The notes beneath the pieces are model-generated. The model was given only the letters and a program-made list of their open reading frames with translations. It was not told where the DNA came from and did not search any database. Shown here piece after piece: positions 23,201 through 38,200 of a stretch of 64,000 bases of DNA (its first letter is position 1; every line of letters begins with the position of its first letter). Source of the DNA: Melanocharis versteri (taxonomy: Eukaryota; Chordata; Aves; Passeriformes; Melanocharitidae); the NCBI GenBank assembly GCA_013397845.1, contig VZTG01006282.1, positions 245-64,244 on the forward strand, read 5' to 3'. Both the position numbers and the translations under genes were made by a program.

Positions 23201-26200
23201 CTAAATATATCCTGTTTTAAACAAACTTTCATTCTGTGTAGAGCTGCATTTAGTATCTGGTATGGACAACTCTTTTACATATTAGTGAATAAGGAATGGA
23301 GTACATGTGGATTTATGATGATATTTGGTGTGTGCATAAAATATGGCATTTAGTGTATGCAGTATCACAGAGTGACATTTGTAGCTGAAGTAGGTTAATA
23401 TATGAAAATTCAGACTGAACATTTAACTCAAGAAATCAGAGAAATCAGAGTAATTTGAATCAGAGAAATTTCTACACAGTCCGATATTCAGAGTTTTCTT
23501 TTTTGTCAAGGATTGAAAAAGAAAACCGGTAGACTCAGAGTCTCCCGATTCCATTTCGGGGGGAGGGGGTGTTGGTGATGAACAACATGGACACAGACGG
23601 TTGTTTTTATACCATATAGCATTTCTTTCACACTCTTGCTAGATGCAAATGCCTGCTATGTCTATTCACAGTGTGAGTTTGAATTTGCAACTCAAAGTTA
23701 ATTATAGAAGCTTGGCTCCATGGAGGGGTGACAGCCAAAATTACTTGCTTGATGTTCTGAATTGCAACTTTGACAAGTCCCTGATAATGCTAATGAATTA
23801 TGATGTTTTACCTTTTCTTCCCCCACCAAAATACCTTGGAAGTGTTTGAGCTACCGAGTCCTTGTAATGCCACAGTATGATTTTAACAACATGAACACTG
23901 ATTTCACAAAATATGTGAAAGATTTAGATATTTGATACGATGCTTGAAGGAATTAGGCATTTGTTAATGAAACTCATATGGTGACAAATATTTCATGAGT
24001 TTTCTGAAGTGTCTGAATGAAACACTTTATGTAAAGATTGTTTATCACAATGAAAGTATATTAGCAGCCTTACCTGAAGGAAAACAAAAGCATTCATCAC
24101 AGACAATTGCTGTCAGAAAAATACCTCCTATTGCACCAAAAAATGCAACCCGTACATTTTGAATCAATGTTCAATTTTGTTCATCAAAATAGGATATTAC
24201 ATTTATATTATCTTGTAACATCTTTAATCTGATTTCTTAGCCAATGATCAAACATTTTTATTGTTCTTGTTAGCTGAGGTTTGAAATATTATTGAGCATG
24301 GTTAGTCTTTTTTCGTAAGAAAACTTTTAGTAAGATGCTGTGGCATTTTAACGATTGATTCATGTGACTCAGGGAAAGATATCATTTAGAAGTTCTCAAT
24401 AGAATGGAAATATAGTAGCTAAGAATAGGAAGTAAATTTTTTCTTGAAACTCTGCTTTGAGGTATTAATGACACAGGGAATACCGAACTTGATAAAGGCT
24501 GTACAAATGATTCACCGTGTTTCAAAATATTACAATACTTCTGAGAGAATTACATCATTGCTTATAAAGGTAAGTAAATTATGCAAAATAATAATTACAA
24601 AAATTGCATGATTTTTCAGAAAAAAAATTAATTTTGTTTAGATCAGTAGAAAGTTTGTTTAAAAATTATAGTAAATAGAGGGGTTCTCCATGGGAAAGGA
24701 AAATAACTGTGTTGATCACGAGAGGATTAAACTTGGATTACAGACTTCTCTTCTAAAAGGAACTTTGTTTATTCTTGGTTCATCAGTGTTAAATTTTTTA
24801 TATTCTTGATAAATCTTCTGATCTGAATTAATCTGATCAGTTGTTTCCTAAATCACAAAATCCCCAAAGGTTCTTTTATTCTCAGCCTTGAAGACCTAAT
24901 GGCAGATGGCCATCAATCTGACTAGGCTGTTCCTCCAAAAAGTGTGAAAGACAGAAGGTTCCTGTTTTCTGAAGCAAGTCATACTTGAAAAGTTAATTGA
25001 ATTTCAGATCATAAACTTTCCCTCCTTAAAGAGAGAATTAAGACTGGCTTTATGTTTATACCAATGTCTTTTGCAGAATCCAGGTAGTCACTGCATGCAA
25101 AGATGGTTTGTATAGTGGCTTTATAACAAAGAAATCATCCATAACTAAACCACACACCTGCAGCCAAGCATATGGGGGAAATTCACAGTAGACCCTCCTC
25201 ACACAGACACACGTTTTTTGTTTTCTTACACCACAGGGTTCAGCATAAAATTTGGTTACACTTCAATTTGAACTAGGATATTAAGAAGTGCTTTTTCAAA
25301 TCTGTATCTGTTCGTGGCTGTGGCTGTTTTCCATATATCATATGAGGTATATATTGCCTGTCATGTAATGGGTTTTTGCATGTTTGTGTATTGACTCTTG
25401 CTAGTGTCTATTATTTAGTGGTCTGAGGGAGCGAGTATTTCACTACAGAGGCTGGTAACAAACTGGTTACATGAAGCTATGCCAAGAAAGAGCAAGGAAA
25501 AATCTGTATTTTAATCCAGTGGTTTGAGGTCACTATTTACTGTTTGTTTCCACTCAAAAATCACAGGTGACACCGGAGGTCCTATCTCCAACTTAATCAG
25601 TCATTTTTTTAAAGTTTGAGGCTGCCTTTGGTATGGCAGTTTTCAGTCTTTTTTTGGTTAGGGATACTTAAGACCTGCTTTACAGTACTCTCATGTCAGG
25701 AGAACTGTTTTGAATTGCTCATATTATTTAATAGACAAAAAAATATCTACCTGTAGCTGTTCTCTTGATACATCTTCTATATCTGCACATACTCCTCTCT
25801 TTCTTTATGTCATTGCTAACTTTGGATTTTTGTGGTTGAAAAGTAGAAGAATGTTTTCTCCTTCTTTTAGCCACAGGAAATCAAGGTAAAGACATACTGC
25901 TAGGATACAAAATTCTGTAAGGATAGTCTTTAAATAAGTGCTGCAAAGTGTGAAGATAACAATGTAAGTGGAGAATAGTTGGAATTCAATAAATTCTTTT
26001 TGTTCTTGAGTTTTGATTGATGACATTCTGCGTTTATGTATATGTATTGCTGAACTTGTAGGACTTACAAATATGTTCTGGGACTTAAATATGCTTCTGG
26101 GAGTGTTTTCAGGGTTTTTATAGGGTGTTTGTTGTATATACTACATATATTTTTTAGCCACTATTATTTCCACAAGTGACATTTATTCCAAATCTGATAG

Positions 26201-29200
26201 TATTAATACATGTATATGAGAATTTTATTAGATTTTGTGAAAGAGGCAAATATACTGTTAAGCTTAAAATTACTGTTAAATTTTTTTCATTTGTCTGTCT
26301 TAGGTTACAAACCAAATGGTCACAACATGTAAAGCATACATTACAGATGCTGGCTTGAATCGAGTCTGGGATCAGGAGACACCAGTAGTCATTGGAAAAA
26401 TCAATGTTTGTATTTTGGTGTTTTATTATTTACATGTCAAACCTATTGATTACCTGTTGATACCATAACGAAGTCCATATCAATATGTATCAAGTTCTTC
26501 ACACCTCTTGGCTCTTTTTATTTCATGATGCTTTGAATGTTTTCCCAGTTCTTAGCCCATGGGCATTGTTGAAATTAAAATGACCACATCTTTATAGGTG
26601 TGGTCTGTCACTGACCTTGGAATTGTCATCTTCACCATACGTGCAACCAAGGAATTAATATTCCACATTTTCCCATCTTGATGAAGAGGGGATATGGAGG
26701 AGGGTATACCTCTGATATGGTACCATCTTCCTCTACCAGGAAATACCAGATGGGAAATCTAGTATTTGAATAGACCCTGCCTTTGTTATAGTAGTTCCTT
26801 TCCATATAAGATTTCCTTGGCGTATGGAAAGTCAGTGCTAAGGTAGTCTTCCTCTTCTTCATCTGATGGTGACCTATTAAGAACAAATAAAGCGTATGCA
26901 ATATGTTATGGCAAAATATATGCAGCTGTGGGAATACTGGTTGCCAATGTTAACTTCATTTCCACTTTCTCCTTTTCCAGACCTCAGTTACTGGGCTCCT
27001 ATCTTCCCCAAAAGGCATAGAATACAGGGGAAGAATCACTTCCCTGGTCCTGCTGGCCACATTAATGCTGGTAGAGGCCAGGATGCTATTGGCCTTCTTG
27101 GCCAAGTGAGCACACTGCTGGCTTGTGTTCAGCCCGCCATCAGTCAGTACCCCCAGGCCCCTTTCTGCCTGGCCGCTGTCCAGCCGCTCTGTCCCCAGCC
27201 TGTAGCACTGCACGTGGTTGTTGTTGCCGAAGTGCAGGACACGGCACTTGGTCTTGTTAAACATCAAATTGTTGGATTCAGCCCATTTATCCAGCCTGTC
27301 CAGGTCCCTCTGCAGAGCCCTCCTACCCTCCAGCAGATCGACACTAGCACCCACATCTGCAAATTGGCTGGTAATGGACTTAATCCCCTCATCCAGATCA
27401 TCAGTGAAGTTATTAAACAGGACTGGGCCCAACACTGGTCCCTGGGAGACACTAATAGTGACTGGCTACCAACAGGATGCAACTCCATTCACCGACACTC
27501 TCTGGTTCACTGTACTGTACTACTGTATGTTCGTTCACATGTTGCAAACGCTTTCTACAGATACTGAAAGAAAACCACTTTATTTAGGTTGTTGTTGCCT
27601 GTTGAATGAAACCAGATTAAGTGATAACTAAGGGCCCTGGAATGTCAATAGGTTTGAGAACTCTAGTCCCTCACCTGTAAGCATAGCATGAGAATGGTAT
27701 TTATTTATTCCTTCACTTTTTAGGAATGCATATGTTTGTTGAAAGAATATCAGAAATGCTTCCGTGAAGCTAAGCAAGAGACTTCGGAACATCTAGGAGA
27801 AAAGGCACTTGAAGTATCAGAAATGTACATTTTTGGAAAATCTGAAGCTTTTTGTAGGAGATTAGAAAAAGTGAGTATATTGTGTGCTGTTATTATTAGT
27901 AAAGAAGAAGCAAAGAACAGTTTACAAAGTGGGCGCTTGCCAACATACATGCTCTTAATCATCCTGTAAAGGAGTTTGTAACTCTCTGTTGAGAGAATTT
28001 AGGCACTTCCACAGAGTAAGTCATCCCAATACTTGATGCTATTACCTCACAATTGCCTTCTCAACTTGTCAATTTATCTCTTCTAGCATGGAGAGAACCT
28101 GATTGATCTAGACTTAGATCATTATTTTGTGAGGTTTAAAATTATGTGAAAAATAACACAGTTTTGCTTTTTTTGAATGACATTAAAAACTTATGTTTAC
28201 TGCCAAACAATTCTTCAGGTGATTCTGCTACTTGGCGTGGTCTTAACATTTAGCTTGGTAATGCAGTGAAGGGATTTTAAACTAACATTCTTAGGGTGTG
28301 CGTGGAAAACATAATCGGTGCTTCTTAGTACAGAATAAGGTCAGACAATGGATAAGATGATAATCATCACAAGGTAGGAATTCTGTGAGTCTTTGGTGTA
28401 CTTCTTCATCGCTCAATATGCATACTAATCTGTAGGGTTGGGGTTTTTTTATTTTTTGAGATATCTTTTTGTCATAAGTATGTATATGTCACATTCTAAC
28501 TCCTTTTCCATATTATCCTATTGGATCTAGCAGCAGAACATGAAAAAACCCTCTTTATCATTAAGAAAAATAAAGATTATTTTACTTTGTGTTGGGTTGC
28601 GGTGAGAATTGATGTATGGAAGATACTTGACTCAGAAACAACACATTCGTGAATGCAGTAGCTAGAGGAGTGGCTGTTGTTTATTTTATTTTGCTCAGTT
28701 TAGTTTATAGAGGAAATAACAAATAATTCATTATGAGCATGAATACAATATCTTCATTTCAGGTAATGGAGATGATAGCCATAGAACAGAATTTTAATGC
28801 ACTGACTCTGTGTGCAGTCGAAGGTATAGATCTTATGGCAGTAAAATTCAAAAATATCTACCACATTTTTCAAAAGAAACCATATGACACCCTTGATCCA
28901 CAAGTAACAGAATTTGATGTGGATTTTGTGAAATTCATGTCAGAAGTTGAACGTTTAGAGGTAAGTAATATTATAACTTTTTATAACTTACTTGGAGAAG
29001 AATCTATCGAACTGAATGTCAGTGAAATTTTGGATTGTGAATAGGCTACCTTGTTCTTCCAAAGAGCATAGAGTTTGTGTTTGTCTGGAGGGAGGCTTTT
29101 TCTATTCCTTCTCCTTCTTTCAAAGGAAGGTGTAAAGTATATCAAACTGTCCTCAGAGATGATTGTCACTCTGCAGTCAAAATGACAAAAATTGTGAGAC

Positions 29201-32200
29201 CTGAGAGAATGACCTATGTGGAAGTCGTTTATTAGCCTGAAGAAATGTGGTCAGACTTTGGGCAGAACAAAGCTGCAACTAATTTGTTTATTTCATAGAA
29301 TTGTATGACATTTTAGAGATTATTTGACTGAAACTAGCTGTTTACGAATTATATTAAGCATAGACTGATGAAGGCTGCTATTTTGTGCTTTAAGTAGTAA
29401 CAATTTCAAATGCTATTATGTTAAGAAAATATCATTAGAATACTGTTTTCTGACCTGAAAAACCGTACTGAATTATGTATTCTTTAGGCACAGCTACAGA
29501 CTTTTATGCGTACCTGTTTTCGGAAAATTTTGTCTTCACAGAATTCACTTCAGTTACTTCAAAGGTATTGGCAACTATGTTTTAAAATATTTTAAAGTAA
29601 CTTGAAATTACTGATTAGCACAATTTAAACAATACAGCGGAATTTAGAACAAAGGGCCTAATTGAGAATTTTTCATTAATGATATTCTGAACAACATAAT
29701 AATGATAAAATACATATTTTAGCTTTCTTATGGGAATCAATATATTCTGTTTCTTAATTTCATTAGGTTATTTTTATATACAAGAGGATACTAAAGGAAA
29801 AGCCTAAAAAGTACTAAGCGACAATAATCAAAACACCTACCAGGGCAGAAATTTTCAACTTGCTTAAACTTCCTCAAAGCAAAAAATTTTCCAGATTCAA
29901 AAACATTTCCTAGATCTTTGCTTATTTCACTTGGTGTAATGTTCATATACCCCAAAATAAATCTAAAAAATTATTATTTTAGAAATGTCATTTTGCGTAC
30001 TAATTTTTAATACAGGTTTCAAAATCTGAATATGCCGTGCCTTCAAGAAGAAACAGCACGTACAGTTGGTTGTATTCTTCAACATTATGTAGCAGAACTT
30101 GAAGCTACTAAAAAGGTATTTCATTTCCTTCACTAGGTTGTAAACACCATGCGAAAATAGGAGCAAGCATTTTAATATGAATAATTTTTATTTATTCTGC
30201 CAATATCACTAATCTACTCCCAATGCTCAATTTGTCATATTTCTATTTTCCTATTACAGAAAACAGACCTTAGCGTGTGGGCAGTACAACATGCACTTTC
30301 ACTCTTGAAGGCAAATTTGTCATCACAATTTTACTTTTTAAACTAAAACCTTTTCTGTTATTCCTTCATCAATTAAATTTAAAGAAGCATGTTCTTTACT
30401 GGCTGTGTACATTGCTTGCACGTACCATTTGGATTTTTTATTATGATGTGAGACTTCCACATAAATAAAAATAAAAAAAAGTTAATTTGCATTTATAAAT
30501 AACTATTATCAGATGTTGTGGCAGCATAAAATACATGTAAAATATAGGTAAATTGCATTTATATTCATTATAAAGTAATTTTTCATGATTTTTGTAGTGC
30601 ACCATGACTGAAGTTTAAATGAGAATTAACTTCTGGGAATTGCTCATATCACTTGACTGTAAATTTTTACTTTGTCTGTAAAATAAACATCTGCATCAGA
30701 GTTAGATATCCAAACTCCCTTTCTACTGAAGAAAGAAAGAGTTACTCTAGAGTGAGTTAATCTGATCAGTTTTATACAGTGTCCTGAAGATTTAAATAAT
30801 TCCCTCCAAATGACCATTTTTCTTCCATGAGTGTAAAGGGAATCTGGAAAACCAGACTGTTGAAAAAAATTTTTTTGAGATGTTTACATTTTGTAAGATC
30901 AGTAATAGAAGTTTACGCAAGAAGCCAATATCTATAAACTCTGCACTTAATAGAAAATTTTTCCTCCAAACAATGACTTAAAACTGTAGCCTAGCAAAGC
31001 TGCTCTGAACTACTCTTTATAGCGTCCTTTCCCTACCTACACACTGTATATAACAATCCCTGAACCCCTAATTACTGGCTTAATTAGATGAACAGATTTT
31101 CAGCAGCATCGCTTGCGAAAAAATCATGTAGCCCACCCTTAGCTGTATTTCTCCAGGCAAAAGAAAAATAGGTGCAAATACTGAGAGAGTTTCATCCAGG
31201 TCAGTTCCTCTCAAGGTCACCATGAAGCCACTTGGATTTCTTTGGTTGGGATTATGCAGGAGACAGTGTAGGGTTAAGAAGACATGGTAGTCAGTAGAGA
31301 GTTGTGTCATCACAGACTCTGTGTTGTCACAACCTGAGTTCGCATGCCTAAAATTGGGTGGATACAAATACTCCTTTCTTCTGTCAAAGAATATGCCTTG
31401 ATTCTACTGACTAGTTCTAACTATTTATTAGATGTTACTGGATTGCCTTTTATCTTTGCTAAGCAAGTTATTTCTATTAAAAATTTGCTCTGACTGCAAT
31501 GCTGGTTCTAAAGTGATTTAATACTTTGTCAATGCAAATTTTGTTCATTATAATTTTAGGGGGTTTTTTGGGGGGTGCGTTTTTTTTGTTTGGTTTTTTG
31601 TTGGTTTTTGTTTTGTTTTTTTGAGGGGGTTTTTGTTTGTTTGGTTGGTTTTAGGTGGTTTTTTTTGCTTTACTTTTTTACTATAGCGCAACCATTTGCT
31701 GAGCAGGGGACATTTTTTCTCATCTTGGGCACAGATAAAAGCATGGGCTGTGTATCCAGGAATATCTATATGCATTTTGATTAGAAGTTAGTAGAAAAGT
31801 GCATATCACAGAATCCTAAATTATCCTCATTTGGAAGGGACCCACAAGAATCATTGGGTCCAAGTCCTGAAATGTTAGCTAATAGTCAGATACGTGTGTC
31901 TGAAGAACGGTGTTGATGTTTCTATTCAGGAAAAAGCTCTCAGTTAACAATATAGCTTGGGCCTCTCCTAAGGCCAGTTCCCAAGCAAAGGAGGAAAAGC
32001 CCCGCAAGGGTTCTCCCGACACCACTTCCTTAAACAGCTTGTTTTCACAGCAGATGGCTTCAAAGTCAGGTGTCAGACTTGGTCTTGAATACTGGCTGCT
32101 CAGCCGCTGGGTTTGCAATGCCTTTTGGTGTACTCAGGACTCTGTCATATGTAAGCACAGCTGAGAAACAGCATGAGATAATAGAGATCGGAGAGGTACC

Positions 32201-35200
32201 AGCAGTGATATGAATGTGTGCATCTTTGAAGTGTACCAAGTCAGGGAAGAAATACATTTTTCTCTCCATGAACTGTTGTGTGACTCCATGCAAAATTAAT
32301 CTGTTTGGGAGGAGGAAGAAATTGTGGTACAAGAGAAAACAGTTTAGCATTTCAATAGATTTTTTAATACATGTGTTTAATGATATTTTTCTTACTGTAG
32401 CTTTACCAAACTCAGAAAGATGACCCTCCTCTTGCTCGAAACATGCCACCTATTGCAGGAAAGATATTGTGGGTGAGACAGCTATTCAGAAGGGTAAATG
32501 AACCAATCAGCTATTTCCATGTAAGTTGATGTGCCAAAAAATTAGGTGTTTTGTGTAACTGTGAACTGACTTACTTCAGTAGAGTGATCATAAGGTTTCT
32601 GGTTATGTTAACATCACTTGTTATATGCTAGGCAACATTTTTTTTTGTTTGTATATACTGCTCTGCAGTAAGCCTTGCTGTAGATGCAAGATGTAGTGTT
32701 GTAATAGAATAGACTAGACTATTTGAGTTGAAAATAATCTTGAAGAATTCTTGAAATGTTTGAATGATTCTCCTATGAAGCATCTAGGGTCTCTTGTCAA
32801 GTTAACTTCTATGTGGGAGAGGTTTTCACTTTCCTATTTCCCTCAGATGTGAATAATGATCATGTAAATCTGTTCCAAGGAAAACAGACATAAATATCAT
32901 TACTGATTAAAAAAGGAAACTTTCAAAATAAATTTTCAGTTATTCAATTTTGGGTAGAATTGAGTATCCATTTCACTGTGAATTGCAGGTATTTATGACA
33001 GTATAATAAAGTAATTGCTCTTACTGTTGTTAAATATTTAGTATTTATTCCTTACAAGTTCTTACTGACTTTATTGCCCTGTAAATTTGAATCATAAATA
33101 TTTGATACAGTTTTTAAGAACTCTGTCAGTATAATTCATAGTATTAACCTAGACTATGTATAGACAATAGTTAAATTGAGGAAAACCCAAGTGGTATGGG
33201 CAGTTTTGGATATAGTTTTAATCTGAATGTACTGTGTTTTAATAGAAACATTCAGATATCTTGGCAAGTCCAGAAGGTAAAGCAGTTGTTCAGTCGTACA
33301 ACAAACTTGCATATGTATTGGTGGAGTTCGAGGTAGTCTATCATAGTGCGTGGATGAAGGAAATTTCACAATTACAATATCGTGAGTAATTAAATATGTA
33401 CTTGCTTCTTTAAATTGTTGCTGAATACTAAGTTAACACAAATCAAATCAGATACTTTTTTAAAGCCTCATTTACCCTTAAAATGTGCAAGTTAGTCACG
33501 ATCCAATTAGCAGGCTCAGTTATACAATCTCAGTGCCTTACTGACCTTGAAACTTGGTTTTGATGCAGAGGATTGCAGAATTGGTACACTGTTTGACAGA
33601 TGACTGTAAACATTAGTGACACAAATTTAAGACACAGATAACTTTGGTATTTAAATTCTCTATGTGTACTATTTAATAATTCTTTCTGGGTTTTTATTTT
33701 CCAGTATAATAATTCATAAGGTTGTATTGCCCCAGTCCCTCCAAGGACAAGTGTTACTTAATGCCTAGAAATGTTCGATATTCAAGCATTGTGTTTCCTG
33801 GTCCTTAGAGAATTAATTTCATAATTTTTTAACTTGGGCTGAGGAAAATTATGATAGTAATTTATTAATAAAAAATAAGACTGGATCTGAGGCTTGTTCA
33901 GTTTATGAAGAGAAAGGCATAAAGTTATTATGATGGAAGCTGGTTGTGTATTTTCTTTAACTGAAAACAACATGAAACCATTTCACAAGTAACCCTCCGT
34001 ACTTAATCACTATACTGTAATATTAGAAATCTGGATTTCATAATAATTTATAGAATTTAAACAATTGTTTGTCTTAAAAACTGATACTAGAATGTCTTTA
34101 CAGCCTTACAATACACGATACTTGTGCGTCATCCTACAACTGAGAAGCTCCTGGTTAATTTTGATCCCCAGATTCTAGAGATTGTCAGAGAGACAAAATG
34201 TATGATAAAGTTGGGTCTGGAAGTACCAGAGCAAGCAGTCAAGATAGCAATAATAGAAAATAAATTGAAGTCAGACAAGTTGCAGTTAGAGGTAAACTTG
34301 AAAAGTATCATGATTGCTGTTTAAAAAAATTTAAAAGAAAATGTCTTTAAACACAGACTTTTTTTCTGTAGCTAAAGATTTAAGTTGGGTAAGAGGTATT
34401 TAAGGTAAATTTGCAGGATGCACAGGTGGATGTAGAAAATACCATTTGAAAACTCCCTGCTAAGTCTTGTGTGGGCTGGTAGATACTTAAATATAAGAGT
34501 ATATCTACTTCATATACCCAATGGCACACTAAGTATACTTTGGTCATGAAATAATTTAAGCTATACAAAAAGTTTTCACTGTCTGAAAGTCAGTAAAATG
34601 GAGGGGTTTTGAGTTTTTGAGAAGAAATGTTGTAGTTAGTCTGGTTTGGAATACATGGTGAGCCACAGAAATGTGAAGAATTTTGCAGGTTACCTGTAAG
34701 AGAAGTTACATTTGTTATACCTATTATAGTGCCTGCTATTGTGTTATTTCAGGGAGCCTGTATCTTGGGGATGAGGTGCATCATACAAGAATTTTCTCTC
34801 TGTGTGCATATGGCATAAGATAAGAGGATATTTTAAAACTGAGTTCACACCTGGTTTAAGCACCTAAAGCACATGATACTCAATTTTAAAGAGTGTATTG
34901 GAAGTTATGGTCACTAAAGCTCAAGCTGTCTTTAGGTTCAGAGAAAGATCGTTCTTCTTCTGGCTTTATGCCTTAAGAAAGTGTTGCACAAAGGTGGCTT
35001 TCATTCTTCCTTCTTTAGCATGATACAAATTAATTACATTCCAGAGATGATGTTCATAGGTATGTGATGTCTGTGTAAAATTCTACAATTGTTTTCAAAT
35101 ACAGCATTGTGCTGCTTTCAATGTCTTTTTCTGATGATTTGATTGTATGACAAATTGTTTGCTTGAGTAAAAAAAAACTTGAAATATTCTACTTGATACT

Positions 35201-38200
35201 ACCCTTTCTAATAATCAACAGGCTCTTGTCCAGTCTTATGAAGATTTGCGTAAGGAAACACCAAACATTTTCGTAAATCTGCTGACACCAAAAATGGAAA
35301 AGGTTGGTATTGCTGCATGCACTTCACTACCTCATAAGAAGTTAAAATAACTTAATAATAATTTATAATTCTGAAATATTTAGATGGATCTGCATGTTGT
35401 GAGCTTAATGAATTTTACTGAGACATTTAAGACTAAAAATCTGATCTTTGCATCCCTCATACAGTTCTCAAATGATGTGTATTACAATCAAATAATCTTA
35501 GTGCCTATGAGATAGAAGACCAGTAGAACAAAAAAATATGGTGTTTGCGGTCTATTTGTCTTCACAAATCTCTTCCAAACATGGAAGTTTGCTTGAAGAG
35601 AATTATTAACCTTGTAAATTGAGTCCCTTCAGTGGTGTAGACTGCTACACTATGATGTTTTATGCTGCTCTAAAGGTACAGTTTTATTGGAGATGCAGAA
35701 TGTCTATCCCACAAGCCATTTTGTTTTGCCAGACATTTACAAGTGTATGTATGTGACTGTTCTAAGTAACTCTCCCCTTTTTGGTTGTGATTAGTAACAC
35801 CAAAAGGTTGCAGAGTTTCTGTAAGTTTGTATAACTACAAAGTTGAACAGAAGTGTGAGAAAGAAAAAACCTGAGGCCATAGTATGCACTACCCTCCCCT
35901 TCCTTTCTATTGCATAAATTTCTTTGACATTTTTCTTGGAAACTTGTAACCTCCCTTGCACACCACTGTTTTATAAGCAATGTTAGTGATTCTAATAATA
36001 ATGGCACATGTTTTAATTTTTTTTCTGTTTTTTTTTAATCTATTAAATTATATCTTTATGCTTAGATGGAAGGTGTGTTGAGGCAAGGACTTACCATGTT
36101 GACTTGGTCATCTGTCACACTGGAAACTTTCTTTCAAGAAGCTGATCAAGTTCTTCATATATATAGACAGCTTTTGAGAAGGGTAAACACTTGCTCACTA
36201 TAGAAATAAAACTAAAAGCTTACAGAAATTATTTCTAGGACACTATCTTTCATATTTGAACATAATATGTACTTATTTTTCTACCATACATAGAAATTTT
36301 GTTGCTTTTTATAATAGGTTCCTTTTTTTGGAATAGGGATATACTCAATGATTCTCTGCTATTATTGCCATCATATGTTTGATTTTTGCATCTCTCCTTA
36401 AAATAGAATCTATTTCCACTTCTTGTCTTCAGATTCTGGGGCTTTCACTCTGATTTTCAGAGTCAATGCCTGTCTTTGAGTACTCGTCTATGAGTGCATC
36501 TTCATAGAAGATACTTCCATGTAAAAACTGTTGAGTGGAGAACTTTGGAACATTAACTCTATTCATAGCATGCATGTTGTGAAACTGTGTCCTCTTTGTG
36601 CAGCCCCTAAAATAATGAAGGAGAATATGCTTTCCCCTCACAGTTCTCTGCATGCTGCTCTGTGCTCTTTTGTTCTCTTGGTATTTGTCACATAATTTCT
36701 GAATTAATTTGATTCCGTATTTAGATGGAGGATGGGATCAGGTGTACCCTCACAAAGTTTGCCAATGACACCAAGCTGAGTGGGAAAGTGGAGAGCCACC
36801 CTGCAGGAAGACCTGAATAGACTAACAAGAACCTTACAAAGTTCAGCAAGAACAAATTTAAGGTCTTTCACCAGGGCAAACATAATCCAGGAGTGCAGCA
36901 TAGGCTGAGATCTACCCGACCAGGGGACAGCTCTGTGGGAAAGGACCTGGGAATCGTGGTGGATAACAAGCTCAGTGTGAGTGAACAGTGTGCTGCTCCA
37001 GCAAAGAAAGTCAACAGGATGCTGGGTTGCATCAACCAGCAGAGATAAAAAAGTCACCATCCCGCTCTACTCAGTGCTGGTCAGGCCAAACCTGGAACTG
37101 TATTCAGTTTTGGTCCCTGCTATACAGAAGAGATTTGGAGAGGGTTCAGGGAAGGGCCACAAAGATGATCAAAGGACTGAGAAGTCTGACGAATGAGGAA
37201 AGGTTGAGAGAAATGTGTTTGTTCAGCCTTGAGTAAAGAAGGCCTAGGGGAGACCTTATCATCATGGTGTAATATTTGAAGATTGGTTGCAAAGAAGATG
37301 GAGACCCCCTTTTCACAAGGATTTACGTGGAAAAGATGAGGAGTAATGGGTATAAGTTACTCATGGAGAGATTTCAATTTGACACAAGAAGAAAATTTTT
37401 TTCAGTAAGAGCAGTCAGACACTGAAATAATCTCCCACTGGAAGTGGTGGATTCCCCAGTGTCGGGCAATTCTGAGACTCAGCTGGACAGGGTACTGGGA
37501 CATCTTGGCTAGACCATGCTTTTGCCAAGAAAGGCTGAACTAGATGATCCTTGAAGTCCTCTTCCAACCTGGTATTCTGTGATTCTACGATTAACATGCT
37601 TGAGGACCAGTATTGGCTTGTTTTTTTCTCAGGAGTTTACCTTGACATTCAGATTGCCCTTCTGGCTTGATGGTTAAACTGTATGACTATTACCTCTTCT
37701 ATGAATATCGTAAATTGTGTCTTCTGTGGTAGGAGATTGTTAGTCACTGGTCAGTGTATCTAGTTCTTTTTACGTATGGCAGAAAATCATAATTATGATC
37801 AATGCTCTGTTTACCACTGAAACCCAAAGCTGGAAAAAGGTTGTCTGTGTCAGAAATGAACAGATTTAAAATCAAAAACCCTGCAAAAAACGATGTTGAT
37901 TAAAAGAAGGAGAAGGACTGAAGATTAACCCACCAAGCAATTTACCATAGACACCCTCCTTGCCTTGCTGCTAGACTTGTGGTCAGTAAGATCATGAACA
38001 AGAAACCAATTATATTGATGGAGCTTGTTCTGTTACTCCGTTTTATTTAACCTAGTGGCAGTGTATCTTGCATGACAGGAATGATCTAGGGTCTGACTTT
38101 TTGTTACTGCCTGTCTGCATAAAACTGCAGTTAAACCAGCCAGGGTTCTTTGGGCATCTAGTCGTTGTAAATAACCCTCAAGTTACCATAACTCTTGTTA

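Larger units (their letters stand above)
30116..32400 (+). other. DNAH8: DNAH8 intron 14
   Basis: 2285 bases with a GGTTTTT-rich tract (31558-31675) and a CR1 tail remnant (31804-31880). The stretch 31880-32160 is more GC-rich than its surroundings but was not identified. Confidence 0.55.

Noticed and set aside
26896..27631. Long plus-strand open frames of 223 and 137 codons
   Set aside because: They lie antisense to a CR1 ORF2 fragment whose minus-strand protein is clearly recognisable.
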